From Parasponia andersonii (taxonomy: Eukaryota > Streptophyta > Magnoliopsida > Rosales > Cannabaceae), in assembly GCA_002914805.1 (NCBI GenBank), contig JXTB01000013.1, positions 1,833,208 to 1,897,207 of the forward strand: a DNA stretch of 64,000 bases, written 5' to 3'. The notes under the pieces were generated by a model that saw nothing but the letters and a program-made list of their open reading frames with translations, was not told the origin of the DNA and searched no databases. The position numbers and the translations under genes are program-made. The first letter of the stretch is position 1. The number at the start of each line of letters is the position of its first letter. Positions 33,578 through 47,299 of this stretch are shown here, in pieces.

Positions 33578-36500
33578 GTTTCTTTGTATATATTTGCTAT
33601 TTGCTATTTGGTATTTGGTATGAGAGATGAGGTTAGCCTGTTTATATATATATATTTATGTACCAAATATTACTACTCAATTGCCTAAAGCCGTCATCTA
33701 CTTGTCTACCGATCGAATTTGACAAACTCAGCACTCATTGGAACATGTAGCCTTCAATACCCAAAATGTCTTCTACCTGTCTCTGTCGAGTTTGACATTT
33801 TTGTCCAATCTTTTCATTTCATTGTGTGCCGAGTAGAAAAATTATTTTTCTTAAAAAAAAAATAAAATTTATTAAATTTTGACAATTTATTTAAATTATA
33901 TTATCAACATTGATCTTTAGATTTGAAATCTGTTACAAATTTATACCATAACATTAATTTAGAGCAGTTAATTTACTAAGTTACCGCTTAAAAAATTGAA
34001 AATAAACCATATAAAAATTGATTTGAGAATAAGTTTATTAAATCATATTGGTAAATTAATTGTTCTATATTAATATCAGAGTATAAATTTGTAACAAATA
34101 TTAAATTTAAGGATCAATATTGATCATAATTAAAACAAAAGGTATAAACTGAACAAAATGTCAAACTACAGGGTATACAAATGATAATATCCCTAAAAAA
34201 AATCCTAAGTAGAAGTAGAAGGTGTAAACCTCTACAACATAACACGCGTACAGCTCTATAAGAGCAACATATGTGGAGCTACGTAATAATTACATGTGTA
34301 TAGGTATACAAATATGTGGGTAGTTGCACCAAGAGGTATACAAATATAAAAATGATAGTATTTCAACGAAGAGTTGCTACATGAGGATCTTATTCCATTC
34401 TTCAACTATAATTCATGAGCTACATGAGGATCTTATTCCATTCCTCAACTATAATTCATGAAGTGCGTAGTTAGTTAACTACACAAGTCGTGTAGCTAAT
34501 GAACTATGCTAGTTTCGCTCACCAAAGAGTGACATCTAAAAATTGTCTTAAGAGTTCAACTAGCAAATTTGTGAAAAGTACCTCAACTAAGTGAATATTA
34601 GTTGGCTTCTTATCAAGAAACATACGTCTCGAGAAAATGTATATCTCAAAAGACGTATATCTCAAGAAAATGTGCACTTCAGAGGAACATGCATCTCAAT
34701 GGACGTGTACTTCAAGAAAACGTGTACCTCGGAGGAATATACACTTAGACAAATTTTTGTAAGCTCAAATTGGGTACTTATTTTTTGAATTGAGATAATT
34801 CTTTCAAGTTGATATAATTCATTAGAATTAAGCTAAATTAATCGAATATTGATAATTATTTAAATATTTGTATTATCTTCTAGATAAATATGCCAACAGA
34901 TACACAACATAAAGTTGTAATCGACTGGGACTCTCCTCCTATAAATAGAGGTCTACAATCACGTTTTAAAACAGGTATAAAAATATACCAGAATCTTGTA
35001 ACACTTTTTGATAATTAAAAAAGGTTGAATCATTATAAAAATTGATTTCTTTTTATTCTTTTATTTTTATGTCAATAATTCTATACAACTTAGCCAATTC
35101 TATCTGTAAATCTAGTCGTATTATTTTTTCTGTTGATAAAACTTCCATCTAACACGTTACATTGCATTAACAATACAGCCATCCAAGAAAACATCGCACC
35201 AAATCATTCACGGCCTGCTGGGCTGGAGCGTACAAATGGGATGGGAGTGAGCATTAGGATCCGCCTCTTTTCTTGAGGCCCAGGTCACACCTTTAAAAGA
35301 AAGAGGCCGTTTCTGGGCTTTGCATCCAATGGGCTACTCTACTCTAGTCCAACCATACAATTCTCCATCTGGGCTTCTGGAAAAGTAAAACAAAGCCAAC
35401 AATGACGACAGAATTGCCATTTGGACGAAGTACCTATAGACTGACGAGCACCAATATGAAATAGAACGTTGCTTCTTTATTTTCTTACAACTACAATTTT
35501 TCCTTTCTTTTCATATATATATATATATATATATATTTTTTCTATATATTAGTGTTAAATTACATGGCAGGCTACATTCGTGTGCCGTAATAATTTTATT
35601 ACTTAATTTCTCTACGTTCAGTACTGAAATATTCCGTGTCCATTTATGATATTTTCTGGCATATTGACCTAATTCTTTCCCGGGGTCGAAATACTTAAAT
35701 ATTATTGTTGTTGTTCACAGATTTTATATACGTGTAACACCGTAACACTTACTTATTAATTTGATGATAAGATGAGTTTCATTGACATTATATACCGAAT
35801 CTATCTCTCTCCATTTTCAATATAATCAACTGTCGTTCCAAAATGAGCACACTTTGGATTGAAAAAACCAAAAGAAAAAAAAAAGAAAAAAAACGAAGGA
35901 ATATATAGTTTAGTTAAAACTATCGATTCAATTATAATATAATCAAATACTAATTAACATGATTATAAGATCATGTGAGCCGCATACATTCAACTACACC
36001 CGACAGAGCTTGCTTCTTCACCTAAACATATTATTGTCAATAAGACATGTTATTATACCAAAATGAGTGTTACCTTGCCGGATATAAATTTAATTACCTC
36101 CCCATTTGTTACTGCATGCTGCTTTCAAAGTCAACTACTTTTTTCACCTACTAGCTACCTAGCCCTTAACGTTACGGAACATTCTTTTATCTTAATTTCT
36201 TCTCCTCATCCCTTCCTCTTTTTCTCTGGATAAGGTAGCTTGATATAATTTTTTTTTTTTTTTCCCTTAATTTCTTCTTTTCTCATCATATGAAAAGTGA
36301 ATATTCTCAAGTCTCAACCCTTTTGAATATGGGAAAATTAAGCAGCTGATTATTAAGATATATATATATACAAATGGTCTAGTATTTTATTCAGTACTCA
36401 ATGAAAGAAAAAGAAACGAGTTAATTTAATCATTAAAACCCATTTAGTTTAACGTTTTCGTTTCTCATATAATTAATATTCCCCCTTAATCAAATAAAAA

Positions 36501-39500
36501 TGACAGGAGAAAGGAGTGACAAAAACATTTAATCCAAAAATTCTGCAGCCCTTATCTAAGAGAAAGGAGTGAAATACCGTTGGGTTGACAAAAGGGTAAG
36601 CGTAATGGATGAAAAAACAAAAAGGAGAAAATGGTTAGAAGTGTTAACTGCAGGTCCATGAGGTCGTTATCAAAAGAAAACGTAATGAATTAAAATAAAT
36701 ATAAAAGAAACAAATTGGTCAATTACAAACCCCTATTGGTGGCCAACATTAGATTGAAATTCATCGTAATGTGTTTTCCTTTTTTAAATTCGTTGAATAT
36801 CTTATATGTTAATTCAATGGCACTTTTGAGTGCTAAATTATGTCACAAAGATACATTTTATTATTAAAGCTTTGGCTTTGTTTTCTGTTTAGATTGTCGC
36901 CATTTTAAAGTAAATTCTTATGAAGATTCCATTCTAAGGCATAGTTAATATTCACAATCTGGAAGAAAATAATGAATTATTGTGATGTACATCACTAACT
37001 CTTAGCCGTTACGTCCTTTTTTAACGAATCATTTCTGGAAATTAACTGATCTCTTCAGGTAAATACATTCGGAAGAAAATTATAAAATAATCTCACAATC
37101 GTTCTATTATTTTTAACTATTTCGTTTTAACAAATTAAGTCTATCTTTGGCAAATAATTTTTGAGTGGGCAAGTAACTTTGCTTGTTACACAGGCCACGC
37201 TATATTAACCGCATTCGAGGAAATTACCCCGTTAATTAAAAGGAATTACGTACTTCATAAATAGTGCAGCTTTGTTTAGTTAAATTAGTATGCATATAAA
37301 TCTGAAATCGTACATTTTGTGGGTAAAACTTTTCAGCATACAATTAAAAAATTTGGTTTCAAAATAAATAATCTAATATATATATATATATTTAATCAAG
37401 AGGGGAAAAAAATGACACAGGTAGTAGTACTAGTCCAACAGTACTAATATGTATATATAAATAGGTAACTATGATAAATCGGTCAAAAGATGATTTACAC
37501 TGTTTTTTTTTTTTGTTTTTTTGATAATATTATCGATTTACACTGTCTTGTGTTTAGATATTATGTTTAGTGTTATAATTTATTCAGGTATACATATAAA
37601 AGCATATAAGTAACTTGTAAATGAGGATAATGAGGTCAGGTTAGGAAGAAAACCTCCGGCAGACTCTACTGTCCCTTTAACCCCCGCATTGACTACTCAA
37701 AGCCAATGATGTCATTGCCTGCGAACTGATCAAGACTTAATTAATTTTGATCAAGATCACAAGAGGGAAGGATATATCAAGGACCGAATTAATTAAATTA
37801 ACTAAACAAAATTTGCATATGTGTATATATAATTGATCGTATCACTAACTATGGAAATTCATATGTTATAATTTTGTATTGATGATGATTAAAAGTGTGG
37901 TACTTTCCATTTATTTTCTTTTGTTTTTATTTTTTTGTGGGGCCGGAGTTTTGTTAATTAATTATTACTTAATCCTTATAAGTTATAACAGTTCGGAGTA
38001 TTTTCTCAGTAGGAAAAGAAAAGAAAAGAAAAGAGAAAATTGGTATGGGATGTGAACGGCGGCGCGCACATATAAAAAGTGGGAAAAAAAAAAGGTAGAA
38101 ACTATTTATTGTTTATAAATAATACGACTGATGAAGAGCATTTAGAGATATACAAAGAATTTGGAGATCTTAATACACGTAAGCAAAAGCCAATGATACG
38201 ATGACGATCGATCAACCTAGCTATTATTGTGTATATATGATCCTGCATGCAAATTCTTTAATTAGAGAGTGTGGTGATCATCCCTTGACCATCAATTCCA
38301 ATGATATTAGGAATATTCAACATTATTATAAATATATGTTACAGTAATTATGCTGTTTAAAGAAATTCAAACGTGGATTTATACGGTTTTGTCTGTGCTC
38401 CATTTAAATTAAGCATTCAGTGTTATGACTAGAAATTCAAAATCATGATTTTTAATAAATTTATGTGAAAAAAATAAAAAATTTAAGCAATTAAAATTTT
38501 AAATTTTAGTTCTCAAAAGTAAATAATAAATTTTAAAATCAAGAAACTTTAGTGGTCCGCTGCTGCTGGGACGGTGCTAGTGATATACAGAGTGCTCGCG
38601 CTGCTCAACGACGGCTTGAGAGGCTTTGTTTTAAATTCGGCGTTTTGGCCATAAACAAGAGAGAAAGAGTGAGAGAGATCGTGGGAAAGGAGAGAGAAAT
38701 AGATATAATATTTTTTATTATTAAAGTATAAAAATACCGTTTATATTTTTGGGTTTTTACATTCAGTGTTCAATTTCAGCCTCTTTTTTTCGGGTATTAT
38801 ACACATATTTGTGTTTGCTGGTATATAGCTCGCATATGCAGAATTGAGATATATAAATTAATTGCATGCATGCAAACCAACCAATATGCATGCATGGGGA
38901 CAACAGCAATGAGATATGATGCTTCATGGACTCAGCATCATATTCTTTGTTGAATGATCAATGGAACCTTAAAAATATTGGTAATCACGTGTTTTACTTT
39001 AAAATTTATATATACACATATATATCTATATATAGCTACCGACCGAAAAAAAAAGAAGAGCTAGTGTAAGTATAATATTATTAAAAAGAAAACACGAATA
39101 TCATCATTAATATATTGCATATATATAGGATATTTCTATATCTTCAATTAAAAAGGAAAAAAGTTCGTTTGGTAAAGGAAGATGAACTGTGCAATGGCCA
39201 CACTCAAGATTAGTTGCAGATATATAACTTTCTTAAGATCTGATGTAAAAGATTATGTATCTATAGCTAGTAGAGAGGATACATAATAGTTCCAAAAACT
39301 TTTGGTAAATTAAGGGGTACCATGACGTTTATGGAAGATTGACTTCTTTCAATATAGAGGCGGCGAGTACTGTTAATTTACACAAAAACGGATCAATTAG
39401 AACTTGGAAAAAAAAAAAAAAAAAAAGTGAATCCTTTGAGAGGAAGACCAACAATAAATTAGAATATTAATTGGTTATTACATTAGTCAAATTTGGTTTC

Positions 39501-40251
39501 TAATTAGAGTGCTTATGGTACACGGAAGCAATATCATTATTAACACTACCTGATACGTTTGAATTTAATAAATTAAGGTCATGATATATGCAGCAATATA
39601 CTTCTGGATATCATGTATGTTGAATCCTTTTTAAACTATTTTCTTTTCCTTTTTTCCTAAATAAGTCTATACATTGAAATTAGTCAGTCAATACTCATCA
39701 TAAGAACTTTAGAACATATAGAAATGTGTTATAAGAGTTCTGTGGTGGACCCAATGGAAAGACTGAATAGTGTTGCGTGTGTTGATATGCAACACATGAT
39801 TTATACGTAGAAGCATTACTTCATCTATAGGCAAATATATGAATTACATGTAGCACACTTGGAAGAACAAGGACATATTTGGAATTTTATGATAAACTTG
39901 ACATCTAATAATGGGTGAAGGCCGGATACATATTCCCGAACACCAACACACAAAGCACTAGTAGTCTATAGTACTATATATACAAGTACGCGTACCACTT
40001 AAACTTAATGGTGTGTTGACATGTATTTTGAAAGCTAATCCCAACATTTATCTTAATATATTCTCTTTCTCTGTCTCTCAGCATAGAATCTGATTTAAGT
40101 TTTCAACTCATGATCTTCTCTTTCTATCTTTCTTGTGTTCCACTAGTTTTTAAAATGTTTATATGTTGCCTCTCGTCTGGCCAGTTCCTTATAACTAATT
40201 AAATTCAATATTAGTTTTGATATATTAGTGCAGAAAAATACATACATCTTA
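33578..40251. other. Long AT-rich intergenic region, no gene recognised
   Basis: About 6.7 kb without a recognisable protein. From 34200 to about 35155 it is organised like a decayed repeat: short tandem repeats, then TATAAATAGAGG (about 34942) and a long T-rich stretch, compatible with an old solo LTR. From 35170 to 40250 there is AT-rich spacer with A, T and TA runs. A GC-richer patch lies at 38550-38690. The last part is the MYB promoter. No tRNA, rRNA or known microRNA sequence was recognised. Confidence 0.4.
34376..34461. repeat. Two-copy tandem repeat, 43-bp unit
   Basis: The units GCTACATGAGG...ATTCATGA at 34376-34418 and 34419-34461 differ by one base (TTCTTCAAC against TTCCTCAAC). 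A looser repeat of about 20-30 bases (CGTATATCTCAAGAAAA-like) follows at about 34620-34750. Confidence 0.85.
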
Positions 40252-41845
40252 ATGGGGAGGCCACCATCCTCCGATGAAAACGGCTTAAAGAAGGGGCCAT
40301 GGACGCCAGAAGAAGACGAAAAGCTGGTGGATTACATTCGAAGACATGGGCATGGAAGTTGGAGAGCTCTGCCAAAACTTGCGGGTTTGAACAGGTGTGG
40401 CAAGAGTTGCAGGCTTAGATGGACCAATTATCTAAGGCCTGACATCAAGAGGGGAAAGTTCTCTGAGGAAGAAGAGAAACTCATAATCAACCTGCACGCC
40501 GTTCTTGGCAACAAGTAGGTCATTTCTCAACATATCAGTATATATATTGATAATTAACATATGCGCTTCGTTCATTCTAGCTAATTATCATGTTTCAAAC
40601 ATATATTTCTTGAATATTGTTATAATTCGAATTATTCAAGCATCAACGTATATATATGATGATGAGAAAATTAATACTAAATAATTATAACGTTTTTGGT
40701 TTGTATAATTATTAGGTGGTCCACCATAGCAGGTCATCTTCCAGGGCGGACGGATAACGAAATCAAGAACTTGTGGAACACCCATCTGAAGAAGAAACTT
40801 CTCCAAATGGGAATCGATCCAGTCACCCACAGGCCTAGAACTGATCTTAACATACTCTCCAACCTGCCACAGCTGATTGCTGCTGCTAACTTTGCCAGCA
40901 CCTTCCTCAATCATCCAACCATGTGGGACACCACCACTACTGCTGCTCACTCTACTCTCACCGCTGCCCTTCAACCGCCTGATGCCGCCAAAATCCAACT
41001 TCTTCACCACATATTGCAAGTCCTAGGCACTGGTACTACTCCTAGTACTAGTACTAGTACTAGTACCCCTACTATGGAAGCAATGCTTAATCTTTTGGGG
41101 TTATCTTCAATTAGTCCAGACCATCAGCCGTATATCCTTGATGAGTATTTAAGATTAGTGGAACATTCTAGGCTGCAAGGTTACAGTATTAATGGCCCTG
41201 TTGGTGGTTTTGCTTCACAAATTAACCCCACTCATATCCAAACCTCAAGTACTACTACTAGTACTTTTCCAAATATAGAAGCCCCTCGTCATCATCACCA
41301 GCAGCCTGTGAACATGGATAATAGCACATATCCATCAATTTCTAGCTCCAAATTAGATTCTACGAATCATAACAACACCAATATTATGAGCATGTTGGAT
41401 ACCTATGGTTACAAGAGTACCAACTCGTCTGCAAGTCCAATTAATTGCAACCAACTTCCTTTATTGGTTTCAGCCTCACCTGATGATCATCATCATGACA
41501 AGATCAGTTCGTCTGTTGCTAATAGAAACCCAAGTAATAAGGCCAATCCGAATCATGATATTATTAGTTCTAATCCTTCATCCGCAACTTCAACCACCTT
41601 TGAAGCTTGGGGAGATCTTATAGATGACGAAACAACTGATTCTTACTGGAAGGATATCATGGAGTAAGTACTGTTCTTTGTCTACATACATTTACATACG
41701 TATGTATATATATGTAATCTAGCTATTTGTACTTTGTAATAATTATGATTTGATTACACTATACTATTGCTTGCTTACATACAACAACGAATCTCAATTT
41801 GGCAGTTTAGCATCCTCGCAGACGTTGGTCAATCTCGTAGACTGA
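40252..41845 (+). CDS. R2R3-MYB transcription factor, MYB53/92/93 (subgroup 24)-like
   Basis: Subgroup 24 MYBs are nuclear activators linked to suberin deposition and lateral root control. Exon 1 (40252-40514) encodes R2 with [17 protein letters not shown] and [19 protein letters not shown], and most of R3 ([20 protein letters not shown]). Exon 2 (40716-41663) finishes R3 ([18 protein letters not shown]), followed by [19 protein letters not shown] and [13 protein letters not shown], which fit this subgroup. The common intron inside R2 is missing. The start reads MGRPPSSDE where most R2R3-MYBs have SPCCDE. The rest is a Ser/Thr/Asn-rich activation region with short CTAGTA repeats and an acidic end (WGDLIDDE...SYWKDIM). 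Straight reading stops at 41665-41667 (404 residues). A perfect GTAAGT donor at 41664 and a TTGGCAG acceptor give a third exon 41806-41845 and a 416-residue form ending in [10 protein letters not shown]. Confidence 0.9.
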
Positions 41846-43616
41846 ATTAATGCGTGGTCATCATCTGGCTTTCAGCTTCAGGTCACATATATGAGCATGA
41901 GAGTTGTTTATAATTAAAGGGATCCATCATCCATTTCTATACACCAATTAGTTTGAAAGTTTTTCAGCAATGCGTTTTTGTTTATATTGAATTTTAATTC
42001 ATTTATAATTCTAAATGTATTACTTATGATGAAAGGTATACAACAGCCAACAGGTTTATATGTGTGCCAGCATTTTATGTATATTACTCCTAAAGCTATA
42101 TATATAAATATATATATATAGCATGTTAAAAAGCATTGTTCCTTCAAATATTTTTGTCTTTTCGCCTTTTGCCGATATGATTATAAATCTCCCGGCCGAC
42201 GTGTACATATAGATTAGCTAGCTGGTGAACCAAGGACATCTAGAAATCTAGCTAGACTATAATGACCAATATGTTATGGTTTAACTAAACTCAGTGACCA
42301 GTAACGTTTTGATGTTTCATATTATGTTATATGATGACTAATCCTTGAAATAAGAGACACTAATGTGTCACTCTTAATTGGCCAAGTGTTATGCAGCAAT
42401 ATATATTCCTCCTAAGAGAGAGAAAATGTATGCTATCATCAAACATTGGTTGATGAATATAAAACGAGTTAGTTGTGGAGAGTTTTCGGACACGAAATGG
42501 AAAAAAGGAAAAAAGAAAAGAAAAAGAAAAAACAGTGAGAAAGACCGTCTTGAAGTTGAGGGGTTTGACCTTTTGTTCGATAAGGGACAAACTCACGTCA
42601 AAGAATTGTTAGTATCTCATCTCTATATATATATATATATATAAAAGTAAAACGTGGACAGTCACAGACCCAGATGCTCCGTTTATTTCCTGATCTCTAG
42701 TGAGGAACTTGGAGAGTAAATGTGGAATTAAATATACAAAAAGCGATGATTAAAGAATGATTATTCTTTAACTAATTGATGATATTATATCTACCCACTG
42801 CCATAAAAAGTCAATAGTTTTTGTTACCTATTAGGTGAGAATATTTATTCCTTGTAATTTAAGCGATCGATGCAAAACTAAAACAAGTCATTTGCCCAAC
42901 CTAACAGTCTCTCTCTCTCTCGATACAACTGAAGTGATGCCTAGATCCAAAGACAAATGAATAGGATTGGGATACCCTGAAGTTGATAGTGTTGAAAAGA
43001 AAAGGTTGGCGTGGTAGAGAGCTGATGAGTAATCAATTTTGAGTGAAATTTTTGTGTGATTTTGCTCATCCTCTTGGAAGTAAAGCAAGGAGTAAAAATC
43101 AGAACGTGATAAATCCGAAATTTACAAGCTAGTTACCTGCTTCGTCCAAGAAAGGACTAACTTATCAAATTTATATATAATTAGTAGGTATCCTATTTGA
43201 CCTTCAACAGCAACGAACCAACCTAATTTGCCAAATATGTAAAGGTTTCTAACCTAAGTTTCCTTATATATGTCAGGATTTTATAAAATAATAATAACAT
43301 GCGATTCTTTGATCCAAAATTTAAAAAAAAAAAAAAGGTGATTGTCAATTGAAGTGAGAACAATACATGAAAAAATTAATTAGCTAGGCGCACTAATGTC
43401 GGAAACTGGTAAATGATCAAGATTGATGCCGATAGATAGATAGATCGATCGGTTGATGATTGATGTCTTGTGTTTTTGCTATATAAATGTAGACAAACAA
43501 ACACAGATCCGCATAGGTTACCAGTTTTGGTAAAGATTAATTAGAAAGGACATGATCTCATACAAGTTGGGGACACATAGTATACCTACAACAAATGAAC
43601 ACAAAGATAGAGTATA
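41846..43616. other. 3' flank of the MYB gene and AT-rich spacer
   Basis: No gene recognised. It includes a short TA tract near 42622-42642 and GAAAA-rich runs near 42500-42530. The last bases before the retrotransposon read TATAT. Confidence 0.4.
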
Positions 43617-43621
43617 TATAT

Positions 43622-44258
43622 TGTTGTGTGGTCTAAAATTTATCTATTGGTCAATGCCAAAAAAGAAAAGTTAGCGATTAAGTGGATGTATCAGGTCACA
43701 TAAGAATTTGAGCGACCTCCTCCGTATAAATTAAGTGCGACCTCCTCCGAGTAAGTTAAGTGCAAACCAGAATGAAAAGAAAACTAGATCAAGCTTCGTC
43801 AAACGGGTAATCTACAAAGAAGAGGAAACAAAATTTCTCTTTGAAGATCGACCAATCATTCTATTTAAGTTATTATCCAGTTATATTGTTACTCAAATTG
43901 TATTTTCTGATTACACACTTACTCATTTTCATAATTAAGAAACATTGAGCAACCCTCACTTATATAAGGAGAGTTCAATGCTGCTGTGAGAGACTTTTTC
44001 TTTTTGGAGGACTTTTACTTTTGCTTCTTCTTTCTGAACTAAACTCTGTACCCTCTAGATTATGCCCTTAAAACTCAAAGAAACTATTGTAATTCTCCAG
44101 AAAATAGTAAAAGACAGTAGACGTAGGCTCATCTTTTTAGGGGCCGAATCATTCTAAAATTCATGTCTCTTTACTTACTTTGATTTATCAACCATTTTCA
44201 CACACAAGTCACATCTTACAGTTTTCTAAAGTCATTGTTGACAAAACCTCCGTCAACA
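43622..44258 (+). repeat. 5' LTR, 637 bp
   Basis: Begins TGTTGTGTGGTC and ends CGTCAACA. A TATATAAGG at about 43960 is a candidate TATA box. The length equals that of the intact LTR of the minus-strand element. Confidence 0.92.
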
Positions 44259-44323
44259 ATTGGTGCTAGAAGGAGGGTTATTCCAGCAAAAAAATAAAAT
44301 TTGTCAATTCCTCTTCTTTAGCA

Positions 44324-45432
44324 ATGGCAAATACCAGAAACATTACCAGAAATACGGGAACTAGCCAAAACCAACCTCAAAGTACTGTTGCTGCACAGGT
44401 AGATCCTGCTCAGGATTAGCCTGCTGTGACCACACCAGAGAATATTATCTAGAGAAAGGATCGCGTGGAGGAGGTACTGGTAAACCTTCAGCAAATCACT
44501 AGTTAAATTAATGACTCTCTACGATAAATTGCTGAGGGACAGATGATAACTCCACTACAGCACGAACGTTCCAAAGAATATCCTGCTCAACTATCTGATA
44601 GAGGAATTCAGATCCTAGAGACAGAGAACCGTGACTAGCGTAAAGCCCAGTAGGAGCGTCGTGGAGATTGCACCTCCAAGGGAAAAGGCAAGGTCACAGA
44701 CTTGCCTCTGGAATCTAGTACTGAAAGTTCGAGCACTGATCGTGATCGTGGACAACCTTCTTGGAGAGCAACCGTCAATCATGAGTGTCTAAACAACGAA
44801 CAAAAATGTCAATCGAGGAGCGTTTTTGAAAGGATTAGTAGAGAGTCTCAACAAAATCCTGCAGACCTAAGACAATATCTAGAAAAGTGACGTAGTCAGG
44901 AGCGATCCATATCGCATCATTACGACCGAAGTCGATCTCGTCGTACTATTTCATTGGAAACCCTACAAAGGTCGCAGCAGACCCTGCCTGACTAATCTGC
45001 CTTATATCGTGATAATGACTAAAGGTCACCCCAACCATCAGTAAAAGATAATGTTCTCCCTCCAAATGTCGATGTTCATAATTTAAGAATCGCATTAGAT
45101 ACACTTACTGGCTTGGACGATGAGCTCACTAATGGATATCATCAATCGCTATTCAGCAAGGAGGTCCGAGCTGCTGCCTTACCTACTGGATTCAAACTTC
45201 CTACCATAAATACTTTTGATGGGAAAACTGATCCGTAGGACCATATGGATCACTTCAGTGACTTGATGGAACTTCATCGTGTCGATGATCTCGCACGTTG
45301 CAGATGTTTTACTGTAACTCTCACAGGAGCAACGAAGAAGTGGTTCAGAGGACTCAAGTCTGGTTCAATCTCGTCCCGGCAACAACTTCAGACTGCATTC
45401 TTGAGACAATTCCAGGCTGCAAAGAATTTTAT
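44324..45432 (+). pseudogene. gag remnant with many stops
   Basis: Starts MANTRNITRNTGTSQNQPQS. Later parts are LVNLQQITS, the capsid motif LPTINTFDGKTD, DHMDHFSDLMELHRVDDLA and TVTLTGATKKWFRGLKSGS, then LQTAFLRQFQAAKNF. Comparing with the sister gag at 18.6-19.7 kb, most stops replace Gln (CAG to TAG or CAA to TAA). The frame ends abruptly at the block starting about 45433. Confidence 0.88.
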
Positions 45433-46454
45433 GTTGAGATTTTTGCCCTAAAAAGCTTATTTTCAATTTTACCCTTTTAAGTATAAACAACTATCTCCTA
45501 TATAAAATTCTAATATCTGCTAGATTAAACTATCTTAGTTGAATAGTTTATTCATCTGAAAAAGATTCCATGACTTTATATGTATATAAAGAAACAAACA
45601 TGATTAAGTGTTAATTATGGGGAGACTTGTTTCTTTATCTAAGTATAATGAAGTAATTTACAATCTGTAAATAAAGATGGAATACTTTATTTACTATAGG
45701 TTGTAGTGTTTGTCTATCTCAATGGGAATGATGTGTCTCAAATCATTGAAGTATCTGACTTCTGATAGAAACACTAATACAACATAAACAAGTTATGTGT
45801 ATTAAACTGGACCAGGTAATATAAAGAATTGGAATGCCGTAACTCAATTTTTATATTATCACAAACTAGCTTTTAGTATATAAATCTTAATCCTTGATAT
45901 TTGACTGGACTTGCTTTCATGGGTTATAGCCTTTTGGTTTGTTAAAAGACTAACTTCACTAACTTCTATGAAGTTAGAGGTGAATTTTGGCATATTGGAA
46001 GTTATGGCTTATGAATTGATGGGAACACTAAATAGTTAAGGACACTATACATTAATGTCACTTTAGGTTCTTTCAAGATTCATGGAATAATTAAATCTAA
46101 TATCTTAGTATTCACTTTGTGAATTAGTTGATAATTTTGTCTAAATGGCCATTGAGAACAAAATTATCGACAATATTATTCCTTGATAGAAAGATGGTAA
46201 CTTAAAAGTAAATAGGTATTGGAGGGGTATTATGGTAATTTCACCTATCTAACTACGACATTGTATATGGATTATATCTGTGGTATAGAATATGCTAGAT
46301 GGATCGGTTAATCAAGGTTAGTTGATTAAATCTCTATAAAAGACATGACATTTAATCTAAGAGTGCAGTATTGGGGCTTTAGTGGAGTGTCCTATTTAGT
46401 AATAATATTTATATAAATACCATAATAAGAGTTATTATGTATTTATCATATTAT
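45433..46454. other. Unidentified 1-kb block inside the retrotransposon
   Basis: AT-rich, without a useful reading frame. It sits exactly between the broken gag and the integrase start, where about 3 kb of protease, reverse transcriptase and RNase H would be expected. It may be a solo LTR or LTR-like piece of another element that recombined with a deletion. No clear terminal repeats or target duplication were found. Confidence 0.5.
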
Positions 46455-47299
46455 CGGGAATTGATATTATCGGAATGCTTCTATTGGCACGAGGTGGATT
46501 AAAGTATGCAGTAGTCACAGTCGATTATTTCACCAAGTGGATAGAAGCTGAAGCCTTAAGTACCATTTCTGTAAAGAAGATAATAGATTTTATTTACAAA
46601 ACTATAATCTGTCGTTATGGTATACCACATACTATAATTTCTGATAATGGGAAACAATTTGACTACGATGAGTTCCCTAACTTCTGCGACAACTTAGGCA
46701 TCAAGAAGAGCTTTTCCGCTATTGTTTATTCACAAGCCAATGGATAGGTCGAGGCCATAAACTAGATACTTAAACAAAACCTAAAGACCAAATTGGAAGA
46801 GCACAAAGGAGCTTAGCCAGATATATTCCCTAAAGTATTATGGGCGTATCGTACCACTCAACGAATCACTATGGAAGAAAGTCCATTCTCTTTATCTTAT
46901 GGATACGAAGCAATGATATCAGTAAAAATTGGTGCGAGCTCTCTACGAAGATCTACCTATGAGCAAGATCAGAATAATATACTAATAAGGATTGAGCTCG
47001 ATCTTTTAGAAGAAAGATGCGAGCAATCATAGCTTCGGATCGCATCATATCAATAGTGCATTGCTCAATATTATAACTCTAAAGTTAGAAGTAAGAGATT
47101 TGAAGTTGGTGATCTTGTTCTTTGACAAGTCCTACCTATTAATAAAGAGCCCGGTGCTGGTGTATTTAGACCCACTTGGGAGGGTCTATATGTTATTGAT
47201 GCCGTCATTCGACCTGGGACGTATAAGTTAGCTTGCACTGGTAGACAAAAGATTGAGCATGCTTAGAATACAGAACAACTCCATCACTATTATCAGTAA
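46455..47299 (+). pseudogene. Gypsy integrase remnant
   Basis: Begins RGGLKYAVVTVDYFTKWIEA with the first catalytic Asp, then IICRYGIPHTIISDNGKQF with the second Asp, and SQANG-stop-VEAIN with the third catalytic Glu. Downstream LWAYRTTQRITMEESPFSL and FRPTWEGLYVIDAVIRPGTY are the C-terminal integrase region. At least six in-frame stops interrupt it. The zinc-binding N-terminus is missing. Confidence 0.88.

Noticed and set aside
38550..38690. GC-richer patch in the long intergenic region as a gene
   Set aside because: A short stop-free frame exists, but no motif, splice structure or similarity supports it.
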